From assembly GCA_005799205.1 (NCBI GenBank), contig SYHM01000013.1, positions 1 to 16,944 of the forward strand: a stretch of DNA of 16,944 nucleotides, given 5' to 3'. The notes beneath the pieces are model-generated. The model searched no databases and was not told the DNA's origin. It worked only from the letters and a program-made list of their open reading frames with translations. The translations under genes were made by a program, and so were the position numbers. The stretch comes from Planctomycetia bacterium. GTDB taxonomy: Bacteria; Planctomycetota; Phycisphaerae; Phycisphaerales; SM1A02. Shown piece by piece: positions 15,109-16,944 of this stretch (positions are counted from its first letter, which is position 1; every line of letters begins with the position of its first letter).

Positions 15109-15651
15109 ATGCATCGCGCTGGCGTCCGACCGCCGATTTCACCATCCTGGCCGAGCGAACTATCGATCGGACTACGGCAAGATGTTTGCGCGTGGCTCGA
15201 ACTCTGGGGGGTCAGTGAGCTCGAACCTCACATCACGATCTGCTTCAGCCGCAGGCTGCGATCGAGTCTTGGGCGTGCCCACTTCTCACGGTCGCTCGTC
15301 ACGCTGCAAACAACGCTGCTCGACCCGACAGCTACAGAGCTGTTACGCGAAGTGCTCTGCCACGAACTCGCGCACCTTGCCGCCTATCGATTGCATGGGA
15401 TGACGATTCGTCCTCACGGACCACAGTGGAAGGCGCTTCTCGTCGCCGCTGGCTATCGACCGAGCGTGACATTCGCTGCTGAGGCACTCCCAGCATGCTT
15501 CTCACGGCACCCCAGGGGCGCACTGCGCCGTGAACAGGCATCGCGCTCACGGCGAAAACACCGCATGACGCGCGCGCGTGCGCTATTTCATCACATTGCC
15601 CATGCGCTGTTCATGGATTGCCGCGTCTTGTTCGCGCCCCACCATTCGTAG
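15109..15651 (+). CDS. SprT-like zinc metallopeptidase
   Basis: A 180-residue protein with the SprT/WSS-like core. The zinc motif H85-E-L-A-H89 sits in REVLCHELAHLAAYRL, and a later HGPQWKALLVAAGYRP (His103 the likely third ligand) is the diagnostic SprT pairing. A stop codon at 15097 precedes the ATG at 15109, the first possible start; the upstream GGGCG is only a weak ribosome-binding site. Unlike classical SprT there is no C-terminal zinc ribbon. After residue 130 there is only a strongly basic Arg/His-rich tail (RREQASRSRRKHR...), perhaps for nucleic-acid binding. SprT-domain proteins in eukaryotes (Spartan) cut DNA-protein crosslinks; bacterial roles are mostly unproven. Its last 69 bases overlap the convergent neighbour. 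Confidence 0.82.
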   Translation: MHRAGVRPPISPSWPSELSIGLRQDVCAWLELWGVSELEPHITICFSRRLRSSLGRAHFSRSLVTLQTTLLDPTATELLREVLCHELAHLAAYRLHGMTIRPHGPQWKALLVAAGYRPSVTFAAEALPACFSRHPRGALRREQASRSRRKHRMTRARALFHHIAHALFMDCRVLFAPHHS

Positions 15652-16944
15652 GGCTTGCGCGTAGCTGACTCCGGCGCGATACCAGTTGCTCTGCTTCGAG
15701 AACTGCGGGGCGATATCGACGGGTACTTCCATGGCTCCAAACGCCCGCGCATGAAGAGTCACGTTGGCGCGCGCATCGTTTGCCTTCATAAGAATTGCCG
15801 ATGCTTCTTGAAGCGCGATGATCGCAAAGGGTCCATCATTGGCGTACCGGTCGAGGATCATCTCGTAGCAGCGCCCTGCTCCAGCGAGATTTCCTTGAAT
15901 CTTGTAAAGCTCAGCCTGCTGCAACAGAATCTGACCTGCAATATCGCCGCGATCCTGAAAGATTGAAAGCGCTCCATCGAGGGCACTTTGGCGTTCTGCC
16001 ACGTCCGTGATCGTGTGGATCATGGGGGCGATCGTGCGCCACGCAAACTCGGGATACGAATCGCTACACAACTCCAAGATGTCGGCCGACCAGATTTTCT
16101 TCTGCTCGGTTGTCATCGATCCCGTCGCCGCAGCGCGACCCACGAGATCCCAGGCACGCGCATCGGTCAAACAGGCTTGAACTGCAACACGCGTGAGAGC
16201 GAGGGCTTGTTCGACCGCGTCGGGCCGAGGCGCGGCCTGTGCGGCACTCTGTTCTGAATCCGACTTTGGATTCACCGTCGCTGTAAGCACTTTCGCGGCC
16301 GCGATTCTCAGCGCAGCGGATGCGAGCCGATCATCAACTGGTTCGAGGCCATATTCAATCAGCATCGGCATCTGCGTATTCGAAAGTTGCCGTCCGCTTT
16401 GTGGATCTCGAATGAACCCCTCAACGCTCGCATATCCACCGAAGCGCCCTACTTCATGCCACTGGGGTCGCCGACCCGCCTTTCGCACATAGCCGATCCA
16501 TGCGTGCGAAAGAACCCCGTCGGTCGCGGTGGAGTAGACGCACGGAACTCCAATCGACTTGCCAACTGTGGTTGCAAAGTATGCCTGATCGGCGCAAATG
16601 CCGCCAAATCGCAAGATGTTCGCGAGCGTCCATCCCGCGGTCGTCACCTTCTTTGGCGTTCCCTTTTCGAGATTGTCGAAGTCGTACTCAATCTTGTCGT
16701 AGAGCTCGCCGACAGCCGCATGCCCGGCGTATCCACGCAGCGCCCACTCCATCTCTTCTCGAGTCGCAGCAACGTCAACGATGTAAAGCAGCAGCTCAGG
16801 CGCAATCCCACGCACTCCGAAATTGAGTCTTCGCTCTGCGGCGACGAAATGGTCGAAGGTCTCGAGTGGCCCAGCGCTGTGCGCGAGGTTTTCGTTCACT
16901 TGCATGACCACTGGGGTGTCGTGGACAACCGCAATCGCAGCGGC
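15583..16944 (-). CDS. Transglutaminase-like protein with C-terminal TPR-type helices, 5' partial
   Basis: The frame is open to the right edge with no convincing start, so the N-terminus lies outside; a GTG at 16911 or ATG at 16905 is internal to the open frame. The visible protein begins with a helical segment containing ELLLYIVDVAATREEMEWAL. A transglutaminase-like core follows, with the expected triad Cys (codon at 16594-16596, in RFGGICADQAYFATTVG), His (codon at 16504-16506, in LSHAWIGYV) and Asp (in FIRDPQSGRQLS). The order and spacing fit the papain-like fold; activity could be a protease, amidase or crosslinking function. The C-terminal half is helical and TPR-like (QAELYKIQGNLAGAGRCYEM, GVSYAQALRMVGREQDAAIH). 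I associate this PKKVTTAG...NILRFGGIC arrangement with planctomycetes but know no tested function. It ends within the SprT-like gene. Confidence 0.75.
   Translation of the reverse strand, partial: AAAIAVVHDTPVVMQVNENLAHSAGPLETFDHFVAAERRLNFGVRGIAPELLLYIVDVAATREEMEWALRGYAGHAAVGELYDKIEYDFDNLEKGTPKKVTTAGWTLANILRFGGICADQAYFATTVGKSIGVPCVYSTATDGVLSHAWIGYVRKAGRRPQWHEVGRFGGYASVEGFIRDPQSGRQLSNTQMPMLIEYGLEPVDDRLASAALRIAAAKVLTATVNPKSDSEQSAAQAAPRPDAVEQALALTRVAVQACLTDARAWDLVGRAAATGSMTTEQKKIWSADILELCSDSYPEFAWRTIAPMIHTITDVAERQSALDGALSIFQDRGDIAGQILLQQAELYKIQGNLAGAGRCYEMILDRYANDGPFAIIALQEASAILMKANDARANVTLHARAFGAMEVPVDIAPQFSKQSNWYRAGVSYAQALRMVGREQDAAIHEQRMGNVMK

Noticed and set aside
1..16944. tRNA or rRNA genes, CRISPR arrays, insertion sequences, phage genes or att sites
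   Set aside because: I saw no cloverleaf-like sequence, no regularly spaced short repeats, no transposase or integrase motif and no terminal inverted repeats. The window is nearly fully covered by housekeeping, envelope and secreted-protein genes.

Overview
The window looks like chromosomal DNA of a planctomycete, most likely a member of the Phycisphaerae or a close relative. Four things point there. The sigma factor at the left edge has the planctomycete-type layout, with a long linker between regions 2 and 4. Two secreted proteins end in a tandem dockerin-like module closing on Gly-x-Cys-Pro, the 'GC-type dockerin' ending typical of that class. There is a secreted DUF1573 protein, and at the right edge a transglutaminase-like/TPR protein of a type I associate with planctomycetes. 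Base composition is moderately GC-rich and even. I see no insertion sequence, integrase, tRNA, rRNA or CRISPR array, so this reads as ordinary chromosome rather than a mobile island. This taxonomic call rests on family knowledge, not on a search.

Layout. (1) 2-1185 (+): a sigma factor cut off at its 5' end, coupled by a GTGA overlap to a small helical protein of unknown function. (2) 6146-1199 (-): a compact four-gene efflux operon of MacA / MacB-ATPase / MacB-permease / TolC type. Its spacings are 7 bp, a 4-bp overlap and an 8-bp overlap. The operon ends tail-to-tail against region 1. (3) 11041-6277 (-): two paralogous secreted, cysteine-rich, PPC-like proteins with GC-type dockerin C-termini. 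Each has its own leader, a shared putative -10 motif and a nearly identical Rho-independent terminator. (4) 12271-11240 (-): a quinone-oxidoreductase-like MDR dehydrogenase. Its start lies only 17 bp from that of a divergent DUF1573 exported protein (12289-13386, +). (5) 15038-13368 (-): an NAD-type malic enzyme, overlapping the DUF1573 gene tail-to-tail by 19 bp. (6) 15109-15651 (+): a SprT-like metallopeptidase, overlapping tail-to-tail by 69 bp with a transglutaminase-like/TPR protein (16944-15583, -) that runs off the right edge.

How the parts relate. The four efflux genes should form one envelope-spanning pump: an inner-membrane ABC pair, a periplasmic adaptor and an outer-membrane channel. 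The two dockerin proteins are probably secreted, disulfide-rich surface or extracellular proteins of unknown ligand. The remaining genes show no obvious shared pathway. The most interesting points are the duplicated dockerin transcription units with their recurring cysteine module, the unknown partner coupled to the sigma factor, the transglutaminase/TPR protein, the SprT-like protein lacking a zinc ribbon, and a strong hand-counted excess of the palindrome CGATCG. No gene-free stretch exceeds 300 bp; the longest are 8347-8581 and 11042-11239.
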